A stretch of 64,000 bases of DNA from Sitta carolinensis (lineage: Eukaryota > Chordata > Aves > Passeriformes > Sittidae): assembly GCA_032173965.1 (NCBI GenBank), contig CM063283.1, positions 15,914,501 to 15,978,500 on the forward strand, given 5' to 3'. Every line of letters starts with the position of its first letter. Within the stretch, counting starts at the first letter, position 1. The notes beneath the pieces were generated by a model, which had not been told where the DNA came from, made no database searches, and was given only the letters and a program-made list of their open reading frames with translations. The translations under genes were made by a program, and so were the position numbers. Positions 11,501 through 23,265 of the stretch are shown here, piece after piece.

Positions 11501-14099
11501 TTAAGAGCCTAGACCAGGTAACAAACATTGTGTTAGTCGTTTCAGTGATCAACTCAGCTTCCAGATAGGGCAGTGTATTATGATGGATGGTCCTTTTTTT
11601 GCTGCTTCTTTCCAGCCAGTCAGGTCACTTTATGTAATGTTGACTTCAGGCTGCTGGCTTCTAATGATCTGGTAGATGGAAAGAAATCCTCAAGGATCCT
11701 AGAAAACACAAAAACAACCCCAGGAAAGGATGAGCCATGGCCATTGTGTTGCTGTCTGAGGTTTTGCTTAGCAGCGTAGTTGCTGTTAGGACAGGAGGAA
11801 GAAAAATGCACAGTGAGGAAAATGGAGAGTATCAGCTACAAACCCACCCTTTGGTGAACAACTTCCCTGCTTTTTTAATTCTGGAAATCACACACACTGC
11901 GTAATTCAGAATATGACATAAGGAATATACAAAACCCTGAAAGGATTTGTAAACTGAAAAGTAAACAAACTTTCTTCACTAGTAATAATACACCAATAAT
12001 TAATACACATATATAAATAAGTAATATGATATTTCAGAATATCTTTTGTATGTTTGAGATTCAGTTTGCAACTCTATCTTTACATGGCTTTAAAGACAAT
12101 AATAAAATACAGGGAACCTTTTCATGTAGAGGAGTATGAAAAAGGTTCCTTATCTACTAACCTTTCATTCAGACAAAGTATTTTGTAAAGTATTTTGTAA
12201 TGAAGTATATAAGAAATTCTTACCAAGGAAGTGAATGAGAAATTGAAACAGTGAGGCAACTATTCACATATTACAGGAATGCTATTTGTTCTCCCTTTCA
12301 GCTGCCAGACATTTTACTTTCTTGTTATATACAAAGCCCTGTTGTTGGAATGAAAAGAAGAAGGAAGGACCAGAAAATTACTTCATAGTGAAATATGAGC
12401 ACAAATATGATGCACAGGATAGAAATTGTATTAGTCGCATATACTAAAAGCCTCCCTGTTTGCAAAGAAAGGGCTTTGTGTTTTAGTTGCATAGACTTCA
12501 ATGCCTTCCCTTTAGATGCACAGGTCGAACTACAAGATGTTTCCTACAACACTATCTTCATTCTGTCAGTAGCAAAACAGGTTTTATATCATCCTTTCAG
12601 ACAAAAACCCTAGCCATGGCCCAAGAGACCAGAATTTCCAGAATTCATGTGACCTTCTCCTCCTTCCTCCTCTGCCACTCTCTTTTCCTTGCTCTTCTAA
12701 ATGGAAAGCAGGATAACAAGCGTGCTTTCCCCAGGAAAACATGCCAAGGAAAACAAACAAAACACCAGCCATCCCTGTCCTTCACAATGAAAACAGGTAT
12801 CACTAAAACATGGAAAGCTTGCAAAGTATGCCCATCCTCACTCTATATATGATACAGACTAGAGGGTACTGCCAGGCACATTTCTGTGAACAGAAAATTA
12901 GGTGGAATTACTAGGGAACAGAAGCTGTCTGGAAACAGTGTGTGATTAAACCCAGAAAATCTTCACTTGAGTTGCAAAATATTTATGTTTGCAGGAAACC
13001 TGGTGGGCAGCCTGACAGCAGAGTTACCCCTTCACTGACATTTTTGTCATGAGGGTTGTTGTTGCTTTTTTTAATTCCTCCCCTTAGTCTGTTTGTCTAT
13101 ACTGCTTTTATACTGTGGCATTTTTGGGTTTGGGGACTTTTGTTTGGCTGGTTGGCTTGGGTTTGTGGGTTTTTTGGTTTAGTATTAAGAAGGGTAAAGG
13201 AATGAGGCTTTGTATATTCACTGCATATTTTTTGCTATTTTGCAGGAGTTCAAAACAGGACAAATATAATCTCTTACTCCCATTAAAGCCACACTTGAGA
13301 GGAAACCAATGTTATTCTAAAATGAGCCTTGCCAGCTGCGACATTACTGCCAGAAACCCATTCCTCTGTAAGCAGAGGAAATGTGTTGCATCCACCTGCC
13401 TTATGAAAGAGGGAGTTATGACCTGAGTTTATCATCTGAAAGTTTGGTATTTAGTGGTCTTCTCTGGAAATATTATTCCAAAAATTCTCCTAAAACCAAG
13501 CTGCTGCTATGTTGTTCTCAACTACTGAGTCTCTTGCTAATAAGAAAACCAGATGTCAAGGCAAACACTGAAGAAACACGCCAAGTCGTAAGATAAAAAA
13601 AGAATTGGTGCCATTTTTAAGCTAGAACTTAGAAACAGAGCCTTCCCCATAACTGAGTACAGACTATAGTGGAGAACACTGCTATAAATGACTCTTCCAG
13701 AATTAATTACTATCTCTACTATAAACAAACCAATGAAAAATGTAACCAAGTACCTGTTCTTATAAAGATTCCTAAAAACTGGAATTCCTGGATAGTACTT
13801 ATTTTCCAGCCTTCCAGGACACATTTGGCCACCAAAATTTGGGTTTCTCATACCCACATATTATAGCTGATCAGCTGAGCTGCTATTTTACACTTACCAG
13901 AGCTGATTCTATGTTATTTGCAGCAAGTATCGAATTCAAAAGGTAACAATCAGGGAATCTTAAGTTCCTATTCAGGGTATTCAGCTTGTAACAAAGAGGT
14001 ATTTTGAACCTGTTTTGGAGTACTTGTCTACCATATTAAGCACATTGAGGTTCAGCATTTCTTTGGAATACAGATAGCTGGTTGTGTTCAGACACAAAC
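11501..14099. other. Spacer without recognised genes
   Basis: AT-rich sequence with chance frames only. A T/G-rich low-complexity patch lies near 13110-13190. Confidence 0.45.
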
Positions 14100-14190
14100 A
14101 GAATCATAGAATCATTAAGGTTGAAAAAGGACCTCCAAGATCATCAAGTCCAACCTTTGACCAAACACCACCTTGACAAGTAAACCATAG
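14100..14190 (-). mobile_element. CR1 LINE 3'-end fragment
   Basis: It begins with AGAATCATAGAATCATTAAGG followed by an AAAAGGACCTCCAAGATCATC-like phrase, the reverse complement of the CR1 3' terminus. Only about 90 bp remain. Confidence 0.75.
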
Positions 14191-17100
14191 CAATAAGAGG
14201 CAAAGGCAATGTTGGTTATATCTGAGTTCCATAAAATCTCCACTTGAAGGAGAACCTGAATGTTTTGATTTCCAAACAGGAAGAACACATTTCTATGCTG
14301 GTGCTTTCTGCAAAATGGAATTTTTGGTCTGGCCTAGTCTCTTCTTCTATGACTCTTCAAATTTTCTTCATTCAGGTTGACCTATTCTGTTTTGATTTCT
14401 TATCTATTAAATATTATATCTACTCAATTAGAAGCCCCAATTTTTTCCCTACTGTTTTTTAAACACAGACATACTATTTGAATATTTCTGAAGCTTTCCA
14501 CATGGCAAAACCTGCATAAGCTACCCAAGAGAGATCAACATAACAATTCTTAAAATCAAAACCAACCAAACAACAAAAAAAAAAACATTCTGGCTTTAAT
14601 ATGCATTTGTGAAATAGTTCTTCCTCACAGGTTACCACAAGCCTCCAGACAAAATGTGTGGAATTTTATCTCCCTGCAGACACAGCCCGAGAATTAACTA
14701 TAAAGCTTTTTATTGGCCGGGCTAAAATACAAGTATCCTGCAAGCCATGAAATAAGCAAGTGATGATACAGAAAACATTCAAGTGAAGACACATAAATGA
14801 GAGGTAAGTCACTGGTATTTATTCAGGCTAATAGCCTTTATTTTGCTTCTACCTGGGCACTTGGCTTCTTAACTGGACTGCTTTATCTCAGTGAGGTCTA
14901 CAGCTAAGCTCTTAGTTGAGTAAGGAATTAAGGAATAAGGAATCAGATGGGCAGCACCAAGAAACCTCAGGCATGCAAGAATTTATGCCTGGTGATTGTT
15001 TGCAGCCTGCTCATTGCACTTATATGAAGTGATTGGCACAGCTGGGTTTGCCTGCCTACTTGGTAGAGGATGAGATGTGAGTTTTCCAAAGTTTGTCAGC
15101 ACCTGCCAGCACTTGCCAAAAAGGCCGCTCAGTTTGACTCCAAATATCCACAAATGTTGTGAAGACACTTCACTTGGGACATTTTCAGGGAGAATCAAAA
15201 TGTATGTATGCACTGTAACTGGTACACAAGGCAAATGCCTGATGAATGGGACATCTACTTTCAGCCCCTGATTCCCAGGTATCTACCAAGAAGAGGAAGG
15301 GAACAAGAAGAATAAAGGCAAAGCAAAACATAACCATACTCTCAGAAGCAAAAGCACTTTGAAGAAACTTTGTCAGAGAAGGCTCCCCAGCCACCCAGAT
15401 GAAAACTACTCTTTTACTTTAAAAACTGAGCATATTGACAAGCCTGGAAAGGCTGTACTTGTTATCTAGTGCAGAATGAAAAGAAGTATTGAAGCCACAG
15501 ACAGGTATTCCCCTGGTATTCTCGAGCCAGTGCTATTAGCTCTCTATTGTGCTGTTACGAACAGCACGTCCAAAGGTATGTCTGTAGATGCTGCTCCTCA
15601 TTCCACCCAGTCTGAGGACAATAGAGGATAAAACCAGAAAAGGTATTTCTGCAAGGTATTACTGCCTTGTGGGTGACCCAACTACAATCAATGCTTTAAA
15701 AAGCATAAACATATTTTACAGATGATCAAGGAAGAAACAAGGCACCACAAAACTACCATTGTGGAGTGGTAGGACACTGTAAATATAGCATTAAAAACTA
15801 CTGTAACTCCACAGATATTAGTATTCTAAGGATGGTCAGGAAAGTGACAGTGGAATCCTACACAAGATAAACTGTAAGTAACCCTTAGCCACCAGCAGAA
15901 AAGAGCATCCAGTGAGAGAGAAAAAAACCCAGAAAGTCAGATGGTGACAGAGTGATCAAACTGCACAACTGAAGTTTTACAGCAAACTAATTAATGATGC
16001 CTTCAAGGAAACAGATGTAAATTAAGAAGACAGACTACACATTTTGCTAAAATGGTCACTGTAGGAAGGAATATGATCAGCTGGTCAAAATTACTCTGGA
16101 TAAAGTAACATGCCTTTATTCAAAACTGATCTAGGTCAGTGCACTACATTTTTCAAACTCAAGACCAAAGAACAACTGAAAAGAAACAGACTTTGGCTGT
16201 TAAAAACTAGACTACATTAAAAGAACAGATACTTAACGACTTACAACTCACTGCAGAAGTCACATTCTGGCATCAGTGTTAACCGAAACCCATGAAAACC
16301 AGAAGAAACACAAACAACTGATGTCATTCAACTCTTGTTTTTGTTTAGATAAACTTTAATCCAACAAACACCCACTACTAAACACTACTCATCTAATTTA
16401 TGCCCTCTGCCCCACTGAACAGGGGTTTACATTAAATCTTGACCTTGTGACACGTTGGCATACATATGGGGCCAGGAATCTTAACGTCTTCCCAGGCAGC
16501 TGGACATGAGACCCCACTTCTCATGGAAGCACAGAGGGACTTCAAGCTTTGAGCCTTTAACTAAGGAAAAAGAGGCACAGTGTTTTCAGTTGAAACTAAT
16601 GCTTTTCTGTGTCTTATGCTTTAGTTACAAGTCAGGGGAGCTGTTCAGTTTCCCAAATAACTTGTAGGCTCTGTTGCGCAGTGTCACAGCGGTGTCTCTG
16701 CAGCAGTAAATCATGTCTTATATGACCCATGTCATGGCACAAGGATACACAAAATGGCTTGGGGGTTCCAAGCCCAATACCTAGTGTGTGGTGTAGGGTG
16801 TAAGAAACCTGCTGTCACCGCCTGCTAGGGATGACCCTGTTGCAAACTACCACTGAACCCACATAAGGGGTTGCCCAGGGAACCACTAATATCCACGGGC
16901 TAGAATCATGCTTACATATTAACAGAATCATGCAGGACATGTTAACATCCTCTGCCTACTCTAAATATGAACAACCTGGTCTTGTCAAGATGCGTTTCAC
17001 AGAGTAACACTGGTTCAGCTTCAGGCCCTAGTGAAGATACACCAGCCCAGTGTGGTTCTCATATGCCATCCAATGAAGGGACTTCAAAACACTGCAAAGG

Positions 17101-18300
17101 CAGCACCTGTTCTTTTTGTCACTCTTTTCCTGGTCAGCCTCAGATCTGCTCTAGGGGATCAAAGTTCTATCAGATCACCTCCATCTCAAGGTCTCTCCTT
17201 CAAGGTATGCTTAGTACAACCTCATTTGTGTTTGGAATAGTTGTTCTAGAATAAAGATACATCTTTCTTGTGAGCATTTCATCTTTTTCTTCTGATCCTT
17301 TAAAAAGCAGTATTTAAGAACGAACTCCTTGCACTTTAACTTTCAGGTTAGTCTCAAAATACAACAAAAAATTTTATCTTCTGAATTGTTGATAGGATCA
17401 ATGGAAGTCTCACGTACATTTTACAATTAAGACATTATATATGGAGTGTAAGAACTGTTAATTTCTCTTTCTTCTCAATGAAGACTTTTGTGTCTATGGC
17501 AGTAGCAGATTCATTAGGTAAAACCCTCTTAATTGTAGGTGCTAACTGTAGGTCTAAGTTCACAATAGACAGGTGTGATACTCCTTGAAACATTTCTATA
17601 CTTTATATCATATTATTGCCCTGAAGCAGGTATCTAAATAGCCAGGAAATGAGTTAATATGCACTGGTGTTTCTAAATATATTACTGGAATTTAAAGCAA
17701 GACATAGAATTTGGATTTAGTAAAACAACTGTGAAACTACCAATGACCATCAAATTTCTGTGATTTCTGAAGCTTATGGTGTGTCCCCCTGACCAGTCTT
17801 TTTCTGTTCATTATGTTTCTACTAAGTAAGACTAGAGAATTGAATTGATCCATGACCAGGTTATTACACACTCAGAGACGTTACACTGACCGCAATTTCT
17901 CCTTAATTCATCATTAGGATGCACACTCGTGCCAAATTTGAGCACACTTCTTCAGCATATTACCCTGTTTGTCTTAAAAAATACAAAGATGGTGCCATGA
18001 CCAGTAGAAAATGCTTCCCCTGAGGGGACATCACTCTGCATGAATGGGTTTCTCTCCAATGTATACTTCATCTGCCAAAAATTATATGAGCACACTACAC
18101 TTTGTGGGTTTCCAGGAAAATATGAAATATAAGCGAATTACTTCTGCTGAGACTGCTACTTCAAAGCAAACCAAGAACAGCATGTCCTGCTCTGCCTGGA
18201 TCCTTCCCTCACAATTTTCAGCCTTGGATTGTCCCTTGGCAGTGGGAAAATAGCTCTTAAACTTACATACAACTGAGGCGACCTCCAAGAATTGTAAACA
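14191..18300. other. Spacer between the CD200R-like side and CD200-like gene 1
   Basis: About 4 kb with no supported exon on either strand, and no repeat that I can name. Confidence 0.45.
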
Positions 18301-18301
18301 T

Positions 18302-18328
18302 ATTACTATTATTATTTATTATTATTAA
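18302..18328. repeat. ATT-type microsatellite
   Basis: Short run of ATT/TTA units. It includes the minus-strand AATAAA used as the candidate polyadenylation signal of gene 1. Confidence 0.8.
18315..18320 (-). promoter_or_regulatory. Candidate polyadenylation signal of CD200-like gene 1
   Basis: AATAAA on the minus strand, about 135 bases past the stop codon at 18457-18459. It would give a short 3' UTR if the GTAAGT after the stop is not used. It lies in an ATT microsatellite, so it may be fortuitous. Confidence 0.4.
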
Positions 18329-18452
18329 GTTGTCCAATAAGACACTCTCATACCCCCAGTAGCATTCCAACAAAGTCTTATTCTTCTCTGCAGATGATCA
18401 GACATTATTATGGGCTCTAGGAAAACCACGTTTCCACACATCAGTGACTTAC

Positions 18453-18569
18453 CACTTCAATTCCTCCTGCACAGGATCTTCCTCCAGAGCTGCAGAATCA
18501 GAATCAGAACTATAATGACTACTAGAAGCACTGCAATAATCACCAGCCAAAGCAATGATGATCCCTCTT
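18453..18569 (-). CDS. CD200: Gene 1 exon: transmembrane segment, tail and stop
   Basis: The acceptor TTTTCACAG lies before 18569 and the stop TGA is at 18457-18459. The peptide carries a run of Leu, Ile and Val of about 23 residues, then LWRKILCRRN. A consensus GTAAGT donor begins at 18452, so a 3' UTR intron is possible. Confidence 0.8.
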
Positions 18570-21500
18570 CTGTGAAAACAAAACAACAAAACACCCACAG
18601 CAAATTAGTCTAGCTTATTGAGAAAAAAAGCAAAACAAGCCAAGAGGATGTCTGATTAATGACAGCGGTTCCTCTGTTATGGTTAAAGGTATTGCTAAGA
18701 TAAATGAAAGCAGCAATTGCTCAAAAGAGAGAATAAACCTTTCCATCTTAAAAAATAGAATTGCTTAAACAAAACGTGAAGAAAAGATGTGCTAATGGCA
18801 AAGAACACTGCCATTCCCATACCTGATACAGTGACTGGCATAAACACACAAGCAGAACTTCATTCAAGTCTTAACACTTTCAGAAGAGTTTTTTTGTTCT
18901 CCCAGAATTTTATTATTTTTACTTTTAAACACTTAACACTGTTGAAAAGGCAACATTAATTTAAGAAAAGAACACAGGGTATGTTTTGCTGCCTGCAAAT
19001 AGCTCTACCCAACAGCTGAATGTATATGTTCCTCCCTGGTTAGCCACTTCATTTGACTGCTATTAATCAAAATGTTATACAAAGGCTCATTTAACTGACA
19101 TTAGCTGGAAAATTGTATGACTTGGAATTTATTTTACTCAATCCAAAACTATTATGTCTTTTAACAAAGATACATTGAACCACTCATTTGAACTTCTTGT
19201 CCTCTAAAATATAAGACTGTTAAAACAACAAGCTGTTAGCTGATTTTTTATCAGCTAACTTAGATTAGCAAGTTAGCAAGAAATAACAACAGTCTTAGTT
19301 TTCTGCTTTCTTAGATATAAATTTTCTTTTTAAAAGACCGAAACAAAAGAATATTGGAGACTGGTAAAAAAGATTAATATGCTTTTCCAGAATTGTAATG
19401 CAATTCAGAATTAAGAACTAAATTGCTTTTGAACGTTTAAAAAGTAGATGTTGAAAATCGGATCCTGCTCTTTAATACTATTCCTGCAACAATCGCTTCT
19501 TCAGCATGTAATTTCAGAATTAATACACAGCTACAAGCTGCTTTTCCTGTCTTGCTAATTTACAAGTGGTCTTCAATTTAAGGCTCTGGATATAGAGACA
19601 CATGAATTTTAAATCACTCAAATCAATGCTCCTGTATGAACTAAGAATACTACTTCAGCTTTTATGTTTCTATTCCTTATCTGCAGAAACAGCATGAAAG
19701 TCTTTTCAGCAAACAGTATGTTGGGAGAAGAAATAAATTAACACTACAGGATATTCAGATGTTACATTAATGTATCCAAGATTTCTGTATAAACCAAATG
19801 TAAGAATCTTCAACTGACCTCCTCCCTGTATGCCTGAAAGTACTATTCCTCCCTGACCATTAGTACAGTGGACATGTGCTTTAGCAAAAAAACAGAGAAA
19901 CTAAAACATAATATAGAGGTTAAATAGAACAAAACATGCAGTAAGTTGAACTGGAACATTTGATTCAGATGCAGTTTGTTATTAATTTCAAAATTCTCGA
20001 GTTCATCAAGCAACCCATAGGGTTTCTACTCATCATTCTACTCACAGATATCAGCTGACATATTTGTATTTATTTTTAAGCTGTTAAAATATTATGGGGC
20101 CTTCATGGAAATCTAAGTTCAACTTGCTGCAAAATATGTGGTGCCTCTAAACCCTGTATCTCCCTAGCTGATTAGTCTGGCTTTTTTTCCCGCTTGGATA
20201 GGACTCAAATATGTTATTACCTCAAAGACAACAATGAATGCAAATAGGATTTCCTGACATATACATATCTCATTCCTTCCTCTTCCCAGAAGATTCCTAT
20301 TCATATATGCTACTGCAAAACATGAAAGCCAAGAGAATGCTAACAAGTTGTTTTTACTGCTCACCTACCTCCTTTTATTTTCACAGGCAACTCAAAGGTT
20401 TCATTTGTGTTGCTTACTCTGCAGGTCAAATCCTGTGCACTGATGCTCTGAATGTTGTAGATTTCCAGTTTACTGGTGATGGACACAATCCCATTTTTGT
20501 GCTTGACTGTCTTCTGTGTAGGAGTAGAATTAAACAGGTTGTTCCAGGTGATGGTGGGTTCTGGGAAGCCATCAGCATTACAGATGACTATTAAATGATC
20601 TTCAGAAATGTTGTGATGGACAGATGCATTGAGACCTTCCAACACACAAATGAGACAATTCATCACCACAGTGTGCACCTGGTCATAAGCAGTAGTAGCA
20701 GCCTAACCATTACAAACCAGAGCAAAGCTTACTGGATTCACACTGAGCCAAATGGCAAGAAATGCAAGAAGAGTTCCTTGGGTAAGGTCCCCTCTATGAC
20801 TCAATACTCCCTCCCCCATACTGAAGTTATATACCCCAAAGATTTCACTCAATCTGAAATCCAAGTATTAAAATATCTGTTAAGTAAACTAATTCCTTGG
20901 TCCTATCTGCTAATTCCCTATAAATGGTAGGGTTTGGCAGAGCAGCCCTCAGCAGTGGGGTTGTACCTTGCACCAAAAGGAAACTGCATTGGGCAATATT
21001 GGTTTGCCCACGTTCCAGCTGGTCTGATCAAGGACTTACAAAGATTCTGCTCCTTGCTTTTCAGCTGCTACTCAAGGAATAACAAAAAGTCAAAATGAAC
21101 AAAATAGTCTTGAATATGACCCACAGTTTTGCTCACAGCAGTAGTGCTCTGTTTCCACATCATGTTCCACCAAGGGATGCTCCTATCTGTCACTGCAGTT
21201 TTTGAATCTGCTCAAGGAAATACTGTGGGTAAGAAAACACCTCTTATTTCACTAGAGACATATCCTTGCAAACAACCTCACCAAAAACACTCAGGCATCT
21301 ATTTCCCGACAAGGAGCCTAAAGGGTAAACATTGAAGAGACATTTGTAACATCCTGAATCATCCATTCTAGTGTCCCGAAAAGTTATGCTTGTCTCGTTG
21401 AGTTGCAAACTTGTGAAATTCATTCTGTCATCATAGGGCTTGTGAATCTTTAATCCGTTTGTTTTACTGTATGTAGCTATATTATCATGTGATTCTTCTG

Positions 21501-22436
21501 AGTCCTTTTGCCATGTCACTTGCAGAACTTCCATGGATTTTGTCAGGGCACAGCTCAGAGTCGCACTGTCACCCATCCTCACTTTTGTGTGTTCAGCCTG
21601 TGGAATCACTGCAATGACAGTAAACAGTTAATTAAATGGTCAGATATCACACATATTCAGAAGTCTAATGTTAATTCTAAGGCCTGGATTACCCACAGAC
21701 AAAACTCCTTCAGTTACATACTGTTTCTATGGCTTTGCCCTAAAAAAAGTCCATCTCTTGCATACTCCTAGAAATCAATGAAGTTATGTTGATTTACATG
21801 GGCTGAGGCTTTAGCTTTCTTCTAAGCAACTTAAAAGACAAAAAGACTTACCTATTTCTGTACCCATATCTCCAGACTTCCCTCTTAAATTTTACTAAAT
21901 CAGCTCATGACTTCCTATTCTCAGCAAATACTCAATTTTTGTTTCCTAAGAGCTAGAGGAAGATTGAATGCGTAAGAGAAGTACACAACAAGTCATTATT
22001 AAAGAAGTAAACAGCAAAATGCCTTTAAAAGGCTTTCTGAACTGTCGTTTCAGAGTTCACAGTGCATTTGAGATGGAGGGAAGAAGTTCTTTAGGGATGC
22101 CCCACTCTTGGAAGCTGTCAACTCAGGTTAACAATGATATCCAGTATCACTGTAGATATGGGTTGCTTCTTGATCCTCCCATCTCTAAATGCTGTTCCAG
22201 GAGGATTTGTGTCACAACTACCAGATCCATATGTCTGTGTCAGCTATGTAAGTATGTAAATCAAACAGCATCGGCAATCTATATTTCACCAATTTTTGTC
22301 TCTTACTCTGCTAAGACTCAGAAATCTGAAACCAGTTCCCCAAACCATTTCAAGCAGATTTCACGAAATTCAACTTACCATTTGCCTTTCCAAGCCCAGA
22401 ATATGCCAAACACAAAACCAGAATTCGTAAAATCAT
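18457..22436 (-). CDS. CD200: CD200-like gene 1 (OX-2 membrane glycoprotein), 254 aa
   Basis: Type I membrane glycoprotein of the CD200 family; mammalian CD200 binds CD200R on myeloid cells and dampens them. Four coding exons join in phase 1: 22379-22436 (signal peptide), 21282-21608 (Ig V), 20369-20635 (Ig C2) and 18457-18569 (membrane plus tail). Residues: signal 1-19, V about 20-128, C2 about 130-218, transmembrane about 222-244, then a short basic tail ending CRRN. The V domain has the core pair (ATLSC and CYKC) and the extra CD200 pair (SGC and NRC). C2 has VIC and LTC. N-glycosylation sequons include NFT, NET, NAS, NIS and NST. The length is close to human CD200. A GT-AG donor also follows the stop by 3 bases. 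The family call is firm; whether this copy or gene 3 is the true CD200 orthologue cannot be settled here. Confidence 0.85.
18570..20368 (-). other. Gene 1 intron between the C2 and membrane exons
   Basis: AT-rich intron of 1.8 kb without repeats that I can name or other exons that I can support. Confidence 0.6.
20369..20635 (-). CDS. CD200: Gene 1 exon: Ig C2 domain
   Basis: Phase 1 at both ends. It contains HLIVICNADGFPEPTITW, with B-strand Cys and Trp, and DLTCRVSN, with F-strand Cys. The acceptor is GTTGGAAG. The donor GTAGGT begins at 20368; a second GT four bases on would shift the phase, so it was not chosen. Confidence 0.85.
20636..21281 (-). other. Gene 1 intron between the V and C2 exons
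   Basis: Short intron. Nothing else seen. Confidence 0.6.
21282..21608 (-). CDS. CD200: Gene 1 exon: Ig V domain
   Basis: Phase 1 at both ends, with acceptor CATTGCAG and donor GTGAGG. It shows ATLSC, VTWQKD, NIATYSK and DDSGCYKCLFN in V-set order, closely following the CD200 pattern. Confidence 0.9.
21609..22378 (-). other. Gene 1 intron between the signal and V exons
   Basis: Intron of 770 bp. A long plus-strand frame here has no domain and is a chance frame. Confidence 0.6.
22379..22436 (-). CDS. CD200: Gene 1 exon: start codon and signal peptide
   Basis: The ATG at 22434-22436 opens a 19-residue hydrophobic leader, MILRILVLCLAYSGLGKAN, and ends in phase 1 before a GTAAGT donor at 22378. 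No AG acceptor abuts the ATG, so the 5' UTR probably runs on upstream. Confidence 0.8.
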
Positions 22437-22879
22437 TTTGGAAGAGAAAATCTGCTTCACTTAAAGAAAGACAAGGAGAGACGACAGATCATCTTTTGGT
22501 GATACTGTACATTCAGGATGCAAAAATTAACAGATTTCTCATGTGAAAAAGAATGTAGTTCTAGGGTCGGACAGCAAAACCTGACAGGTCTCACTGCCCT
22601 GTTTCCTACAACTGAATTGCAGACCTGTCTGGAGCTGAAGTTGGTGTTATATTCAAGTGGAAACATTATTTTGCCAAAAGTACCTCTGTAACACTCTATG
22701 CACTGCTGAGATTTTTGCCAACGCCCGCAAAAGTAGCTGACATCTTGGGTCCGTCTTCTGTCAAGAATGTAAGCAAAGCCTATCCTTTTAAAGATTTTCA
22801 TGGGCTGTGCCCCTCCCATAACAAACCATTCCCCCACCACTTTCTGGGAACCTCCTTTAACTTTAAAGAAACTTTCACC

Positions 22880-23265
22880 CTGCGGGCGTCACACAGGGTT
22901 CCGAAGGCAGCTGCCGACTGAGCCTGGCACCGAGAGGACCCTCCCGGCTAGGAAAGACGCGAGTCGCGGTCGGTGGCTGCAGCCTCCCGTCCCCGCGGTG
23001 GGGTCCCGCCCCGCTCCCGGCGGCACTGTCAGGCTGACCCGCGCTCGGCACGCACTGCCCACCTCCGTCGAAACCCTCCTCAGACCTGGGGATGCGTCCG
23101 GGGAAAGCGGCGAGAGGGATGTTTCCTCACGGCCAAGTAGATGGAAGCAGAGAGAAAGATGGAATGAGAGCCCGGGAGGCGGAAGCCGCGCCCAACCTTG
23201 TCTCAGAGGAGTAGCTGGGAATGTCCCGATACAGCCAGAAAGCGCCTTACGCATTCAGCGCTAAC
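22880..23265 (-). promoter_or_regulatory. GC-rich, CpG-dense island upstream of gene 1
   Basis: A compact GC-rich block in AT-rich surroundings, with many CG dinucleotides and GC-box-like CCCGCCCCG. It starts about 450 bp upstream of the gene 1 ATG and is the natural candidate for its promoter and first transcribed bases. No TATA box was found at a fitting place. Transcription start and direction are inferred from position only. Confidence 0.55.

Noticed and set aside
21968..22546. 192-codon plus-strand open frame
   Set aside because: It lies antisense across the signal exon and first intron of gene 1, has no domain and looks like chance.
22800..23264. 154-codon plus-strand frame in the GC-rich island
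   Set aside because: GC-rich DNA has few stop codons. The peptide is Arg/Pro-rich without domain features; the island is better read as a promoter.
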